DNA of 64,000 nucleotides, from the NCBI GenBank assembly GCA_964411985.1, contig CAYPNF010000045.1:5127-69126 (forward strand). Direction: 5' to 3'. The stretch comes from CAYPNF01 sp964411985 (GTDB taxonomy: Bacteria > Verrucomicrobiota > Verrucomicrobiia > Limisphaerales > J093). A program made the translations under genes and the position numbers. Position 1 is the first letter of the stretch. Each line of letters begins with the position of its first letter. Under the pieces are notes generated by a model, which saw only the letters and a list, made by a program, of their open reading frames with translations, searched no databases and was not told the origin of the DNA. Below, piece by piece: positions 37,449-45,813 of this stretch.

Positions 37449-37616
37449 CATCCGCTGCTCCTCGTGGCTGTCACAAACTGGTTGATTCTCCGATAGGATG
37501 GGCTAGGTTGTCCTTCAGTTCCCCGGAAGGCAGTATCGGACCGGATGATGAAAGCCGGGTGCCTAAGGTAATGACTCTGGGAAGCTACAACGACCAATCC
37601 CGAAGAAAGACCCAAT

Positions 37617-38111
37617 ATGCTCAAGAAGATGGTACTCCTCGTTTCGATGGCTGGACTCCTTTGCGCTGCGCAGGCACAACAGAGTCTGGGCGATATGGCC
37701 AGCCAGGCAGGTGTTGAATGGCTGGCCGGAGACTGGCAATCAGCAGACGACGGTGGTTCGGTTTCGATTTCTTTCAAACCTGATCTGAACAATTACGTCG
37801 TGTTCGTGACCTACAAGGATCAGCGGGCGGATTCCAAAGGCATGATCTTCGTCGATCCAGCCAGCAGCCAAGCCAAGTACTGCAGCGCGAATGATCAGGG
37901 CGGGGCGGGGACGGGGACCTGGTCCGCTGAGAAGGGCAAGGCCATCCTCAAGTATAAACACACCGAAGCCAACGGCCAGGTGGCACGAATGGGGATCACC
38001 TTCAGCAAGACGGACTCCAGTACGATGGAAGTGAAGATTCTCGATCTCAACGAGAAGGATCAGTTGGGTGATGAAGAGAAGATGACGGCCAAGTTCAAGA
38101 GGAAGAAGTAG
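37617..38111 (+). CDS. Small secreted protein, family not recognised
   Basis: A 164-residue protein with a clear signal peptide (MLKKMVLLVSMAGLLCAAQA). The mature part reads as a small beta-barrel: EWLAGDWQSADDGGSVSISF, NYVVFVTYKD, KGMIFVDPASSQAKYC, GTGTWSAEKGKAILKY, and a Lys-rich end (AKFKRKK). The WLAGDW phrase recalls lipocalin-like families found in many secreted proteins, but no function can be stated. A weak purine-rich site (AAGAAAGA) precedes the ATG. It stands alone between the repeat element and the glycosyltransferase cluster. Confidence 0.75.
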   Translation: MLKKMVLLVSMAGLLCAAQAQQSLGDMASQAGVEWLAGDWQSADDGGSVSISFKPDLNNYVVFVTYKDQRADSKGMIFVDPASSQAKYCSANDQGGAGTGTWSAEKGKAILKYKHTEANGQVARMGITFSKTDSSTMEVKILDLNEKDQLGDEEKMTAKFKRKK

Positions 38112-38179
38112 CGGTTCTGCATTTGGCTGCGGGGAGATTCTAGCGGCGGTGTCTCCCGGCGAAAAGGAGGCTGGACGCC

Positions 38180-39037
38180 ATGCATTGGCCCCCCAAGCGT
38201 CGTTTGCTTGCGGTTGACCTGAGCGTCACCGAATACTCGGAGGCGACGGCAGCAGTCTGTGATGCCGCGGAGCAGCAGTTGGGCGGGGCGGTGGGGGCGA
38301 TTTCGATTCATGGTATCGTTCACGCCACGCGGAAGCCCGTCTACGCTGACTATCTCAATTCCCTTGAGATGGCCACTCCGGATGGACAGGGCTCCCGTTG
38401 GGCCCTCAACTGGCTCTACGGCGTGGGGTTGCGTGATCGGGTCTATGGCCCACAACTGATGCTCCACATCTGCCGCGAGGCTGCTGTCCGCGGGCTTTCC
38501 GTCTACCTCTATGGCAGCACTCCCCAGGTGCTGGTTCGGCTCCAGGAGCGCCTGGCACATTCGTGCCCCGCGTTGAGGATCGTTGGCAGCCATTCTCCGC
38601 CCTTCCGGCCACTCACCCCGGCAGAATCCACTGCCGACCTCGATCGGATCCGACGCAGCGGCGCAAAAGTCGTGTTCGTGGGACTGGGTTGCCCAAGGCA
38701 GGAGGTTTGGATCGCGGAGAACCGTTCTGCTCTCTCAGCCGTGTTGGTTTCCGTCGGGGCAGCGTTCGATTTTATCTCGGGAAACAAGCCTCAAGCGCCT
38801 TCCTGGGCGCAGAAGATTGGTCTGGAAATGGCCTATCGCGCCCTGACCGAGCCGCGTCGGCTGGGGCCAAGGTTCCTGAGCACTAGCCCGGCGTTTGTTT
38901 TCTTTGTAATCCTGCAGAAGCTTGGACTGCCTCATTTTGGCCGGGCTCACCAGCCTTCAAAGGTGGCTCAATCTCGGCTCACCAGCCTTCCCGAACCGAT
39001 GCAAGGTTCTTCCCGGTTCGCACCTCCTCCTTCATGA
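38180..39037 (+). CDS. WecG/TagA/CpsF-family glycosyltransferase
   Basis: Glycosyltransferases of this family (GT26) move a sugar such as N-acetylmannosaminuronate onto a lipid-linked acceptor in envelope or exopolysaccharide synthesis. The 285-residue protein shows the ordered family motifs: ISIHGIVHATR, TPDGQGSRWALNW, RVYGPQLMLHIC, VYLYGSTPQ, VVFVGLGCPRQEVW and VGAAFDFISGNKPQAPSW. AAGGAGG lies about 9 nt before the ATG. Its stop overlaps the start of the GT2 gene by 4 bp, so the two are likely translated together. Confidence 0.92.
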   Translation: MHWPPKRRLLAVDLSVTEYSEATAAVCDAAEQQLGGAVGAISIHGIVHATRKPVYADYLNSLEMATPDGQGSRWALNWLYGVGLRDRVYGPQLMLHICREAAVRGLSVYLYGSTPQVLVRLQERLAHSCPALRIVGSHSPPFRPLTPAESTADLDRIRRSGAKVVFVGLGCPRQEVWIAENRSALSAVLVSVGAAFDFISGNKPQAPSWAQKIGLEMAYRALTEPRRLGPRFLSTSPAFVFFVILQKLGLPHFGRAHQPSKVAQSRLTSLPEPMQGSSRFAPPPS

Positions 39038-40143
39038 AATCCGATTCGCTGATCGAGCCCAGTTTGCCGGCGAGGCCGCGGTCTCGGATCAGGATCGTGG
39101 TGCCGGTCGGCAGAGTGACACCCACTTTGCAGGAGTGCCTGCTCTCTCTGGAGCAAGCTCGCTTCGCGTATTCCCATGAAATGGTGGTGGTGGACGATCG
39201 CGAAGTTCCTGACAGCTCCCACTGGGCTTTGGGCGGGTCGATCGTCCTGAGGCGCAACGAACAGCCGGGGAGTGCCGCGCGGGCTCGCAATTGTGGCGCC
39301 TCCGGTTTTGAGGGCGAGGTCCTCGTTTTTGTGGATGCCGATGTTGTCGTCGAGCCTGGGGGGATGGAGAAGTTGGTGAGGCCTATCCTGGAGGGACAGG
39401 CTGAGGCGACGGTAGGCAGCTATTCCGCTGAGGTCCGTGGGTTGCCCTTCGCCCAGGCCTACAAGACACTGTATCTGAGTCGGGTCTACTCACGAACTTC
39501 CGGCCTTTTACGCAACGAGTTCTGGACAGCGTTGGGGGCCGTGAGTACCGCCGCCTTTCGTCGTGCAGGTGGGTTCTCCAGCAAGTACGAGGGTGCCGTG
39601 GGGGAGGACACCGACCTTGGGCATCGGCTTACTTCTCTGGGGATGCGCATCCTGGCAGTTCCCGATGCGGAGGGGCGGCACCTGCATCGGCTCTCCTGGC
39701 TGGACCTGCTTGCCAATGATCTGCGCAAGGGTAGTCAAACCGCGCGGCTCTTTCTGCAGCGGGGCAAACCACTTTCCGATTTTCGACATTGTCACCGCCG
39801 CGACATCCTTGCGGTGTTCCTGGCCTGTTCTTGGGGTGCATGGCTTTGCCTGGCGGGAATTGGGGTATCGTCTCCCGCGGTGAGTTGGACGGGTCTGGGA
39901 GTGCTTCTGGCTGCCTATGCTTGGGCAAGGGGCGATCTCCTGCGCGTCTTCGCCCGTCCGGGGCCTTGGTTCCTGATCCGGGCGGCGGGCACAATGTATT
40001 TGTTGGACCTGGTTCGTGCGGTCTGTATTGCCCAGGGCATCCTCTCCTTTCGCGCTTGGCCCTTCCATTTGCCCAGGCACTCGAGCCCTTTGGAGAGACT
40101 TGCCACGGACCATCGCCCGGCGGGAGGGGGGATTCCTCAGTGA
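39034..40143 (+). CDS. Family 2 glycosyltransferase with C-terminal membrane segments
   Basis: A GT-A-fold transferase of 369 residues. The N-terminal domain reads IRIVVPVGRVTPTLQECLLS, MVVVDDRE, SAARARNCGA and the metal-binding FVDADVVVEPGG. The GEDTDLGHRL acceptor motif follows at about residue 190. Residues about 250-330 hold hydrophobic segments (ILAVFLACSWGAWLCLAGIG, then LGVLLAAYAWA) that would anchor it to the inner membrane. It overlaps the genes on both sides by 4 bp. The donor and acceptor sugars cannot be read from the sequence. Confidence 0.9.
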   Translation: MKSDSLIEPSLPARPRSRIRIVVPVGRVTPTLQECLLSLEQARFAYSHEMVVVDDREVPDSSHWALGGSIVLRRNEQPGSAARARNCGASGFEGEVLVFVDADVVVEPGGMEKLVRPILEGQAEATVGSYSAEVRGLPFAQAYKTLYLSRVYSRTSGLLRNEFWTALGAVSTAAFRRAGGFSSKYEGAVGEDTDLGHRLTSLGMRILAVPDAEGRHLHRLSWLDLLANDLRKGSQTARLFLQRGKPLSDFRHCHRRDILAVFLACSWGAWLCLAGIGVSSPAVSWTGLGVLLAAYAWARGDLLRVFARPGPWFLIRAAGTMYLLDLVRAVCIAQGILSFRAWPFHLPRHSSPLERLATDHRPAGGGIPQ

Positions 40144-41246
40144 AGCCTTCCCTCCACCGCATTCTTGCCCTCAAACGTCTACTCGGGTGGGGCGTGCGCA
40201 TGCCTGCTTACTTGCTCTTCTTTGTGACTCATCGCTGTGATGCAAAGTGCGAACATTGTTTCTTTTGGCGCCAGTTGAACCCATCTGGCTCCTCTGAGCT
40301 GAATCTGGATGAGATCGAAGCCCTGGCGTGCTCGATCGGCCCCACCTTGCAGGTCACCTTGACCGGGGGAAGTCCCGAACTGCGTCATGATCTGCCTCAA
40401 ATCGCCGCCCTCTTCCACCGGCATTGTCGTCCAGCCAATCTGACCTTCTGCTTCAATGGTTACCATACCGACCGCATCCTCCGGATGATGCGAGAGACTC
40501 TGGAGCTTTGTCCCGGTCAGCGAGTTACGGTGGGGATCTCTCTCGACGGGATTGGGGAGGATCACGATCGGCTGCGGGGTATGCCGGGCTTGTTTGAAAG
40601 GGCTACCAATACGGTTCGCCAGTTGGGCAACCTGAAAGCAGATACGGGTCGGATGCAGCTGATTGCGGGGATCTGCGTTTCTGAACTGAATCATTCGCGC
40701 GTGGAGGCCACCGCTGAGTGGGTCGGGGCATCGCTCCCGGTTGACGTCGTGAAACCGATTCTCGTTCGGGGCGATCCACGAAACCCAGGCGCCGTTGGGT
40801 CCAATGCCCTCCAGGCCTATCTCCGGATGGTTTCGAACTTTTCCGCACCGCCGAAGCGCCGACCTTGTCGATCCCAATCCATGTTCTCCCGCCTGGTATG
40901 CGCCAAGGAAGTCGTGCAGCGCGAACTGATTTCCAGGATCGCTACTGGCGGAGATGGCCTGATCCGGTGTGCGGCCACACGTGAAACGGCGGTCGTCCAC
41001 GCAAACGGAGACGTTGAGGCCTGTGAGCTGCGGTCGGAGAAACTAGGGAATCTACGCGAGAACCAGCTGGACTTTCGCAGAATCTGGTATGGTCCTGCTG
41101 CCTCGCGGTTTCGTGAAGGGCTGGCTGCCAAGCCCTGCAATTGTTACCACCACTGCTTTCTGGCACCGATGATCTTCCGGTCTCCTCGGCTCTGGCCACG
41201 CCTGGCTACGGCCTTCCTTCAGGGAGAACCTGGGTCTTGCCTCTAG
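40140..41246 (+). CDS. Radical SAM protein with SPASM-like C-terminus
   Basis: A 368-residue protein starting at a GTG that overlaps the stop of the GT2 gene. The cluster motif is CDAKCEHC (Cys33, Cys37, Cys40), followed by TLTGGSPELRHDL, which takes the place of the usual GGE motif, and VGISLDGIGEDHDRLRG. The C-terminal part has CAATRETAVVHANGDVEACE and PCNCYHHC, the cysteine spacing of a SPASM-like auxiliary cluster domain. SPASM proteins modify peptides, proteins or small metabolites. No precursor peptide gene was seen. Translational coupling to two glycosyltransferases suggests a shared pathway, perhaps a modified glycolipid or exopolysaccharide; this is inference. Confidence 0.9.
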   Translation: MKPSLHRILALKRLLGWGVRMPAYLLFFVTHRCDAKCEHCFFWRQLNPSGSSELNLDEIEALACSIGPTLQVTLTGGSPELRHDLPQIAALFHRHCRPANLTFCFNGYHTDRILRMMRETLELCPGQRVTVGISLDGIGEDHDRLRGMPGLFERATNTVRQLGNLKADTGRMQLIAGICVSELNHSRVEATAEWVGASLPVDVVKPILVRGDPRNPGAVGSNALQAYLRMVSNFSAPPKRRPCRSQSMFSRLVCAKEVVQRELISRIATGGDGLIRCAATRETAVVHANGDVEACELRSEKLGNLRENQLDFRRIWYGPAASRFREGLAAKPCNCYHHCFLAPMIFRSPRLWPRLATAFLQGEPGSCL

Positions 41247-41250
41247 GAAA

Positions 41251-42033
41251 TCACGCTCGTTTTCCGGAGCTCTTTACCGGCTCCGGGACGCGGGGGTGCT
41301 CCACCAGGTTGACCTCCGCCGCCGTGAGAGCGAGAAAGGTCTGTTCCAAGGCGCCGTCCGTCCCGCTCTGTTGACGCAGTTCTTCGCGTGTTCCCAGGGC
41401 GATGAGCCGGCCCTGGTGCATAATGCCGATCCGATCCGCCATCTCCTCAGCCACGCTGAGTTGGTGGGTTGACACGAAGATGGTCATTCCTGCGAGGGAC
41501 TTCTCCTTCAGAAGGTCCTTCAGTACCCGGGCGTGGTGCGGATCCAGTCCCACCATGGGTTCATCCATGACGAATACATCAGGGTCATGGAGGAGTGCGG
41601 CCGAGATGGCCACCCGCTGCCGCGTACCGTGAGAGAGGCCTTCGATCGCTTTTCCTGCGAAATCCTGCAGGTTGAAACGCTCCACCAACTCGTGTCCCCG
41701 CTCCTGGATCAGTTTCTCGGGCATTTGGAAGAGCTGACCCGTGAAACGGAGGAATTCCCAAGGGGTGAGTTTGTCGTAGAGAAACGGAAAGTCGGGTACA
41801 TACGCCAGCCGTTTGCGCGCTTCCAGCGGCTCCTGCTGAATGTCGTGTCCGGCAATGATGGCGCGGCCCGAGTTCGGCTTGATCAACCCTGCCATCATCT
41901 TGATCGTGGTGGTCTTGCCAGCGGCGTTGGGGCCCAGCAACGCAAAGAACTCTCCCGCTCGCAAGTGCAGAGACAGGTCGTTGACGGCGACCAGTTCGCC
42001 GAACGTCTTGACCAGGTTTTCAAGTTGGATCAT
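41251..42033 (-). CDS. ABC transporter ATP-binding protein (exporter type)
   Basis: A 260-residue nucleotide-binding protein with complete motifs: Walker A LLGPNAAGKTTTIKMMAG, Q-loop region AYVPDFPFLYDKLTPWEFL, signature LSHGTRQRVAISAALLHDP, Walker B VFVMDEPMVGLDP and switch STHQLSVAEE. This is the pattern of ABC-2 exporter and Nod/DrrA-type ATPases. The frame runs open upstream to 42483, but the ATG at 42033 begins the domain and lies 8 bp after the stop of the previous gene. No permease is adjacent in this operon; the 16835-18691 membrane protein is a candidate partner only by default. It converges with the radical SAM gene, 4 bp apart. Confidence 0.92.
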   Translation of the reverse strand: MIQLENLVKTFGELVAVNDLSLHLRAGEFFALLGPNAAGKTTTIKMMAGLIKPNSGRAIIAGHDIQQEPLEARKRLAYVPDFPFLYDKLTPWEFLRFTGQLFQMPEKLIQERGHELVERFNLQDFAGKAIEGLSHGTRQRVAISAALLHDPDVFVMDEPMVGLDPHHARVLKDLLKEKSLAGMTIFVSTHQLSVAEEMADRIGIMHQGRLIALGTREELRQQSGTDGALEQTFLALTAAEVNLVEHPRVPEPVKSSGKRA

Positions 42034-42041
42034 GGAGGGAT

Positions 42042-42866
42042 CTAAAGACCGAGCAGCGCTTCGTTGAGCAGCAAGACCTGGTTGGGAAGCTCCACCCGGA
42101 GGATCTCGCCCACCCGGCTCACGTAGACGGTGACGGAGTATTTCTCGAGCAGCTTCATCTGGAGGCGATAGACCCTCACCCGCGTATGGCCCATCGGCAG
42201 CCAGTCCGTGCGCGCTTCCCAGCGCAGGTTCGACGCGAGCTGTTGGAGTGATTCCTTTTGAAAGAGAGATCCAGGCCCCAGGTTTCCCAGCAACGCCATG
42301 GCCCAGGGAGTACCCAATGACCCGAGGAGGAACTCTGGACGGGCGAGTTCCTCGAAGGTCCACGACAGTTGTGAAGACTGACCCTGCGCTTCGGTGCGCA
42401 GAAGGACTCTCTCCTTCTCGGCGTCCGCCTGGAGTTCCCAGGTGGTCGGGCGCAGGATGATCCGCGTGCCGAGTTTGCGCCAAGTGTAGTTGGTGGAGAA
42501 TTCCAGCTGGGTGCTCAGGCGGAAAAGATGGGGAGGTTCGCCCAGCAAGGCACTCCCCTCCAGGCTCAGCGTGTAACTCGAAAGCCTCCGAACCTGCCCC
42601 TCGAGTTCCTCACGGTCCGCGTTCACCTTGCCTGAGGCAAGTTCTTCCCCCACGTTGGGTGACCACCTCAACTGTCCCAGCTTCTTCCCCCCCACGATCA
42701 CGTTCAAAGCCGAGTCGTCCGGGGCGATCAGAATTTTCTGCCAGACTTGCAGCGCCGGAATGGGTGAACCAGCATCGGCTCCCTCCATCATCTCGGACCT
42801 CCAGAGCAGCACGTTCATCGCCACCCAGAACAGGATCACCAGGGCGAAGTAGAGCCGTCGGAGCAT
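42042..42866 (-). CDS. Membrane-anchored protein of unknown function
   Basis: This 274-residue protein has one N-terminal membrane segment (LYFALVILFWVAMNVLLW) and a mostly beta-strand outer part. No known domain was recognised. Phrases such as SALNVIVGGKKLGQLRWSP and IILRPTTWELQADAEKERV look like strands of a lipid- or polymer-contacting beta fold. It sits between the LysM lipoprotein gene (20 bp upstream) and the ABC ATPase gene (8 bp downstream), all on the minus strand, so it may belong to an envelope transport process with them. Confidence 0.75.
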   Translation of the reverse strand: MLRRLYFALVILFWVAMNVLLWRSEMMEGADAGSPIPALQVWQKILIAPDDSALNVIVGGKKLGQLRWSPNVGEELASGKVNADREELEGQVRRLSSYTLSLEGSALLGEPPHLFRLSTQLEFSTNYTWRKLGTRIILRPTTWELQADAEKERVLLRTEAQGQSSQLSWTFEELARPEFLLGSLGTPWAMALLGNLGPGSLFQKESLQQLASNLRWEARTDWLPMGHTRVRVYRLQMKLLEKYSVTVYVSRVGEILRVELPNQVLLLNEALLGL

Positions 42867-42886
42867 GCGCGTGAACGAAGGTCGGA

Positions 42887-43828
42887 TCAGGGCACTCTCA
42901 GGGTCTGGCCGGCCCGCAGTTTTCGCGCATCCACTGAGGGATTTGCGGCCTGCAGATCTGCGAGCTTCACTCCCCGTTTACGTGCAATCGAAGCCAGGGT
43001 CTCACCGGAACGGACGGTGTGTGTTTTGGTGGAGAGGATCTGCGCAGGCAGGGTGGTGGATGGTTTCGAAGCGCCCGGGGCGAGCGTGGGAGGGGTGGGC
43101 TTCTGGGCGTCGCGATTGGCCTGAGCCCCTGACATGGATGGGGCGCTTGTGATGGGGGCGTTGGTGGCTGTGAATACAACGGGCGGGGGAACAGCGCGGT
43201 TGCTGTTGTTGAGCGGGGTCCGAGGCTGCGTCGGTGGAACCGCAGGTTGGTTGCTCTGGGCCTGGAGCGAGCGAAGATAGGCCTTGAGTTGGTTGTTCTC
43301 CACCAACAGTTGCTGGCCATAGATCTGAAGCACCTGGTGTTGTTGGCGTAGAGTCGAATTCTCCTTGGTCAGCTCCAACTGTTTGGCAGTAAGATTGTCG
43401 ATCTCCTTCTGGACTTGCGGGGTTTGTGGGCGCAGGGGGGCGCTCTCGGCGAGCTCAATCTTGCAGACGTTGACGAACTGGCGGGCAGTGTCCGATTGTT
43501 TCCAGTCTGGGCGAAGTTCCAGCAGTTTCTCGAAGTGATAGATCGCGAAGGCGGGCTTCTTGATGTTCTGGTAGTAGATCAAACCCAGCTCCCAGTGAGC
43601 CAACGCCAGCCGGGGATTCGCCTCCAGCGCCTTCTCCAGGGATTCCACCGCCTCTTTATAATTGTAGGCGGCCTTCTTGGCCCGCGCGTCGGCGATCAGT
43701 GAGTTCTTCTCGTCATCGGAACCTCCACCAAAGAAGGGAGAACACCCGCCTAGCAGCAAGCAGGCGGCCAACAGGATGCCGGCACGCAGGAAAGTGCCGC
43801 GATCCAACCAATGCCATCTCATGTTCAT
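42887..43828 (-). CDS. TPR/LysM lipoprotein
   Basis: A peptidoglycan-associated lipoprotein candidate of about 313 residues. The leader ends in the lipobox LLLGGCSP. Two to three TPR-like helices follow (YKEAVESLEKALEANPRLAL and AIYHFEKLLELRPDWKQ), then a coiled-coil stretch (EIDNLTAKQLELTKENSTLR), a long Pro/Thr/Ser-rich linker, and a C-terminal LysM domain (THTVRSGETLASIARKRGV to RAGQTLRVP) that binds peptidoglycan glycan chains. ATGs at 43828 and 43822 and an upstream codon at 43858 compete as starts; 43828 gives the cleanest leader. It heads a three-gene minus-strand operon. The bases between 43829 and 44069 show nothing recognisable. Confidence 0.87.
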   Translation of the reverse strand: MNMRWHWLDRGTFLRAGILLAACLLLGGCSPFFGGGSDDEKNSLIADARAKKAAYNYKEAVESLEKALEANPRLALAHWELGLIYYQNIKKPAFAIYHFEKLLELRPDWKQSDTARQFVNVCKIELAESAPLRPQTPQVQKEIDNLTAKQLELTKENSTLRQQHQVLQIYGQQLLVENNQLKAYLRSLQAQSNQPAVPPTQPRTPLNNSNRAVPPPVVFTATNAPITSAPSMSGAQANRDAQKPTPPTLAPGASKPSTTLPAQILSTKTHTVRSGETLASIARKRGVKLADLQAANPSVDARKLRAGQTLRVP

Positions 43829-44069
43829 GGACAAAAGCCGCACCCGGCGGCGAACCACCCGCCGCTGAGGCGATCAAAGAGGCTGGCACCCACAACCCGT
43901 GAGCAGCCCCGCCGCCAGTGCGAGGGTGACAGATCCCCGCAGCGCACTTGCGTTAACATTATGAATGCGAAACTAATCGATCGTTTCCGCTAGCGCAACG
44001 GTAATAGCCAGCCCGTGTCACCACGCTCCCCGCCGCTCTCCCAAAGTGGTCGCAGAACGGGAGGAGGGA

Positions 44070-44311
44070 TGGGAATCCGCCAGGTTTTGGTAGGGACGGA
44101 CCGCTGGGCCGTCCGCACCCCGGACATCGCAGCGCGATGTCCCTGCCTTGCCTTCCCACCGCACATCCCTCCCCACGGGTGCGGCGCCCCTAGGTGCCGC
44201 TTTCCCCGTCCCCTCCTCGTTCTCGTCCTCGTCCTCATCCCACGCAAAAAGAGGAAAAAAGCGGTACTTCCCTTCGCTCCCCACCGCACTGCACCAAAAG
44301 CTGTCGCAGAG
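44070..44311. repeat. Dispersed repeat element, copy B (inverted)
   Basis: This 242-bp copy matches the element at 50772-51046 in reverse complement. It contains two perfect or near-perfect hairpins: one at 44094-44114 (GGACGGACCGCTGGGCCGTCC, one bulged position) and one at 44122-44142 (GGACATCGC, 3-nt loop, GCGATGTCC). A GAGGAC-rich tract and the terminal CTGTCGCAGA complete it. It occupies the gap before the second PQQ-like gene. Confidence 0.8.
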
Positions 44312-44415
44312 CGGAAGGCTCGTGAACGCTGAGAGAATCTCCGCGCAGACAACCGATTCTACTATACTCCTACACAATTGGATGTTATGTATTCTGGACT
44401 GACCCTCATACAAGA

Positions 44416-45810
44416 ATGTTCACACGTCGATGTGCAGAGTTGCGGCGGGAAATCAGCAGCTTGGAATGGCTGAGACGGCTTTGGTGTTTCGGGACGGTTT
44501 TTCGCGTCGTAGGCCGGATCGGACTGCTGGCTGGGTTGTACGTTTCTTTGGCGAGCTTTGAAGTCCACTCTGAGAATTGGCCACAATGGCGCGGACCTTT
44601 CCTCAATGGGTCCACCACCGAGACCAACCTCCCGGTGGAATTCGGGCGAACCGAGAAGGTCGCTTGGAGCACTCCGCTGCCTGGACGCAGCGGCGCGACC
44701 CCGGTCGTTTGGGGTGACTCCGTATTCCTGCCCAGCCCGGACCCGGACAAGAACCTCTTGCTGTTTTGCCTGGACGCCGGTACCGGGCAAGTGCGGTGGC
44801 AGAAACGAGTTTCGGGGGGGGATCAAGTGATGGGTAAGAACAACATGGCCTCGTGTTCTGCCGTGACAGATGGCAAAGCCGTCTATTCGTTATTTGCGAC
44901 CGGGGAACTGGCCGCCTTCGATTACGCGGGGAAGGAGTTGTGGCGCTTGTCGCTGGCGCAGGAATATGGCAAGTTCGCTCACCTGTTCCAGTACGGTGCC
45001 AGCCCGTTGCTGTTCGCTGAAAAGCTATACATCCCCATCCTGCAGCGGAATCCTTCCACCTACGGGCATGCTCAGGATGCCAAGCCAGACCGGCAATCGT
45101 GGCTGGTCTGTGTCAACCCCGTGACCGGTAAGATTGACTGGGCGCACGAACGCAAGACCGACGCCCGCGAGGAAGCTATGGAGGCCTATACCACTCCCAT
45201 GCCTTTCGAAGGACCGAACGGCTCCGAGTTGATCGTGGTGGGAGGCGATGCGGTGACTTCCCATCGACCGGAGAATGGCGAGGAACTCTGGAGATTTCCC
45301 GGGTTGAACGCCAAGAAGATCTCTGGGGGGCGAATCGTACCGAGCCCAGTGGTCGCCCCCGGCTTCCTCTTTGCGTGTGGCCCCAAGCGGGAGACGTTGG
45401 TGGCCATTCCGGCCGGACTGCGAGGCGTCACGACCACGAACGTGGTGGCGTGGAGAACCGACCAGTACGTTCCCGATGTTTGCACACCGCTCGTCTACCA
45501 GGGTAGGTTGTTCGTATTGGATGGAGATCGCCAAATGCTCACCTGTTACCGACCGGCCACCGGTGACAAGGTGTGGCAGGGGAAACTTGGGGTGCGCGAG
45601 ATCTTTAGCGCCTCCCCGACGGGTGCGGATGGAAAGATTTACTGCATGAGTGAGGAGGCGACGATCGTCGTGCTGTCTGCCGGGGAAAGCTTCGAAATCC
45701 TCTCCACGGTGGCTCTCGAGGAGGGGCCGGCCATGTCCAGCATTGTGGCTGCGGGCGGTCGGCTGTTTGTTCGCACCGCGAAGAACCTCTACTGCATCGG
45801 AAACAAATAG
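44416..45810 (+). CDS. Exported PQQ-like beta-propeller protein (second copy)
   Basis: A 464-residue paralogue of the protein at 24379-25692. A long basic leader with a hydrophobic core (VGRIGLLAGLYVSLASFEVH) is followed by ENWPQWRGPFLNGSTTETNL. Propeller blades carry GQVRWQKRV, GKELWRLSL, GKIDWAHERK and GEELWRFPG. The end is AKNLYCIGNK. The leader is longer than in the first copy, so a later start is possible, but no other ATG fits. A formylglycine-enzyme-like gene starts 3 bp after its stop, indicating one transcript. The ligand is unknown. Confidence 0.87.
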   Translation: MFTRRCAELRREISSLEWLRRLWCFGTVFRVVGRIGLLAGLYVSLASFEVHSENWPQWRGPFLNGSTTETNLPVEFGRTEKVAWSTPLPGRSGATPVVWGDSVFLPSPDPDKNLLLFCLDAGTGQVRWQKRVSGGDQVMGKNNMASCSAVTDGKAVYSLFATGELAAFDYAGKELWRLSLAQEYGKFAHLFQYGASPLLFAEKLYIPILQRNPSTYGHAQDAKPDRQSWLVCVNPVTGKIDWAHERKTDAREEAMEAYTTPMPFEGPNGSELIVVGGDAVTSHRPENGEELWRFPGLNAKKISGGRIVPSPVVAPGFLFACGPKRETLVAIPAGLRGVTTTNVVAWRTDQYVPDVCTPLVYQGRLFVLDGDRQMLTCYRPATGDKVWQGKLGVREIFSASPTGADGKIYCMSEEATIVVLSAGESFEILSTVALEEGPAMSSIVAAGGRLFVRTAKNLYCIGNK

Positions 45811-45813
45811 GCC

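Noticed and set aside
43980..44060. Possible tRNA gene in the gap before the second propeller gene
   Set aside because: No cloverleaf with acceptor and T-arm could be drawn; the sequence runs directly into the repeat element.
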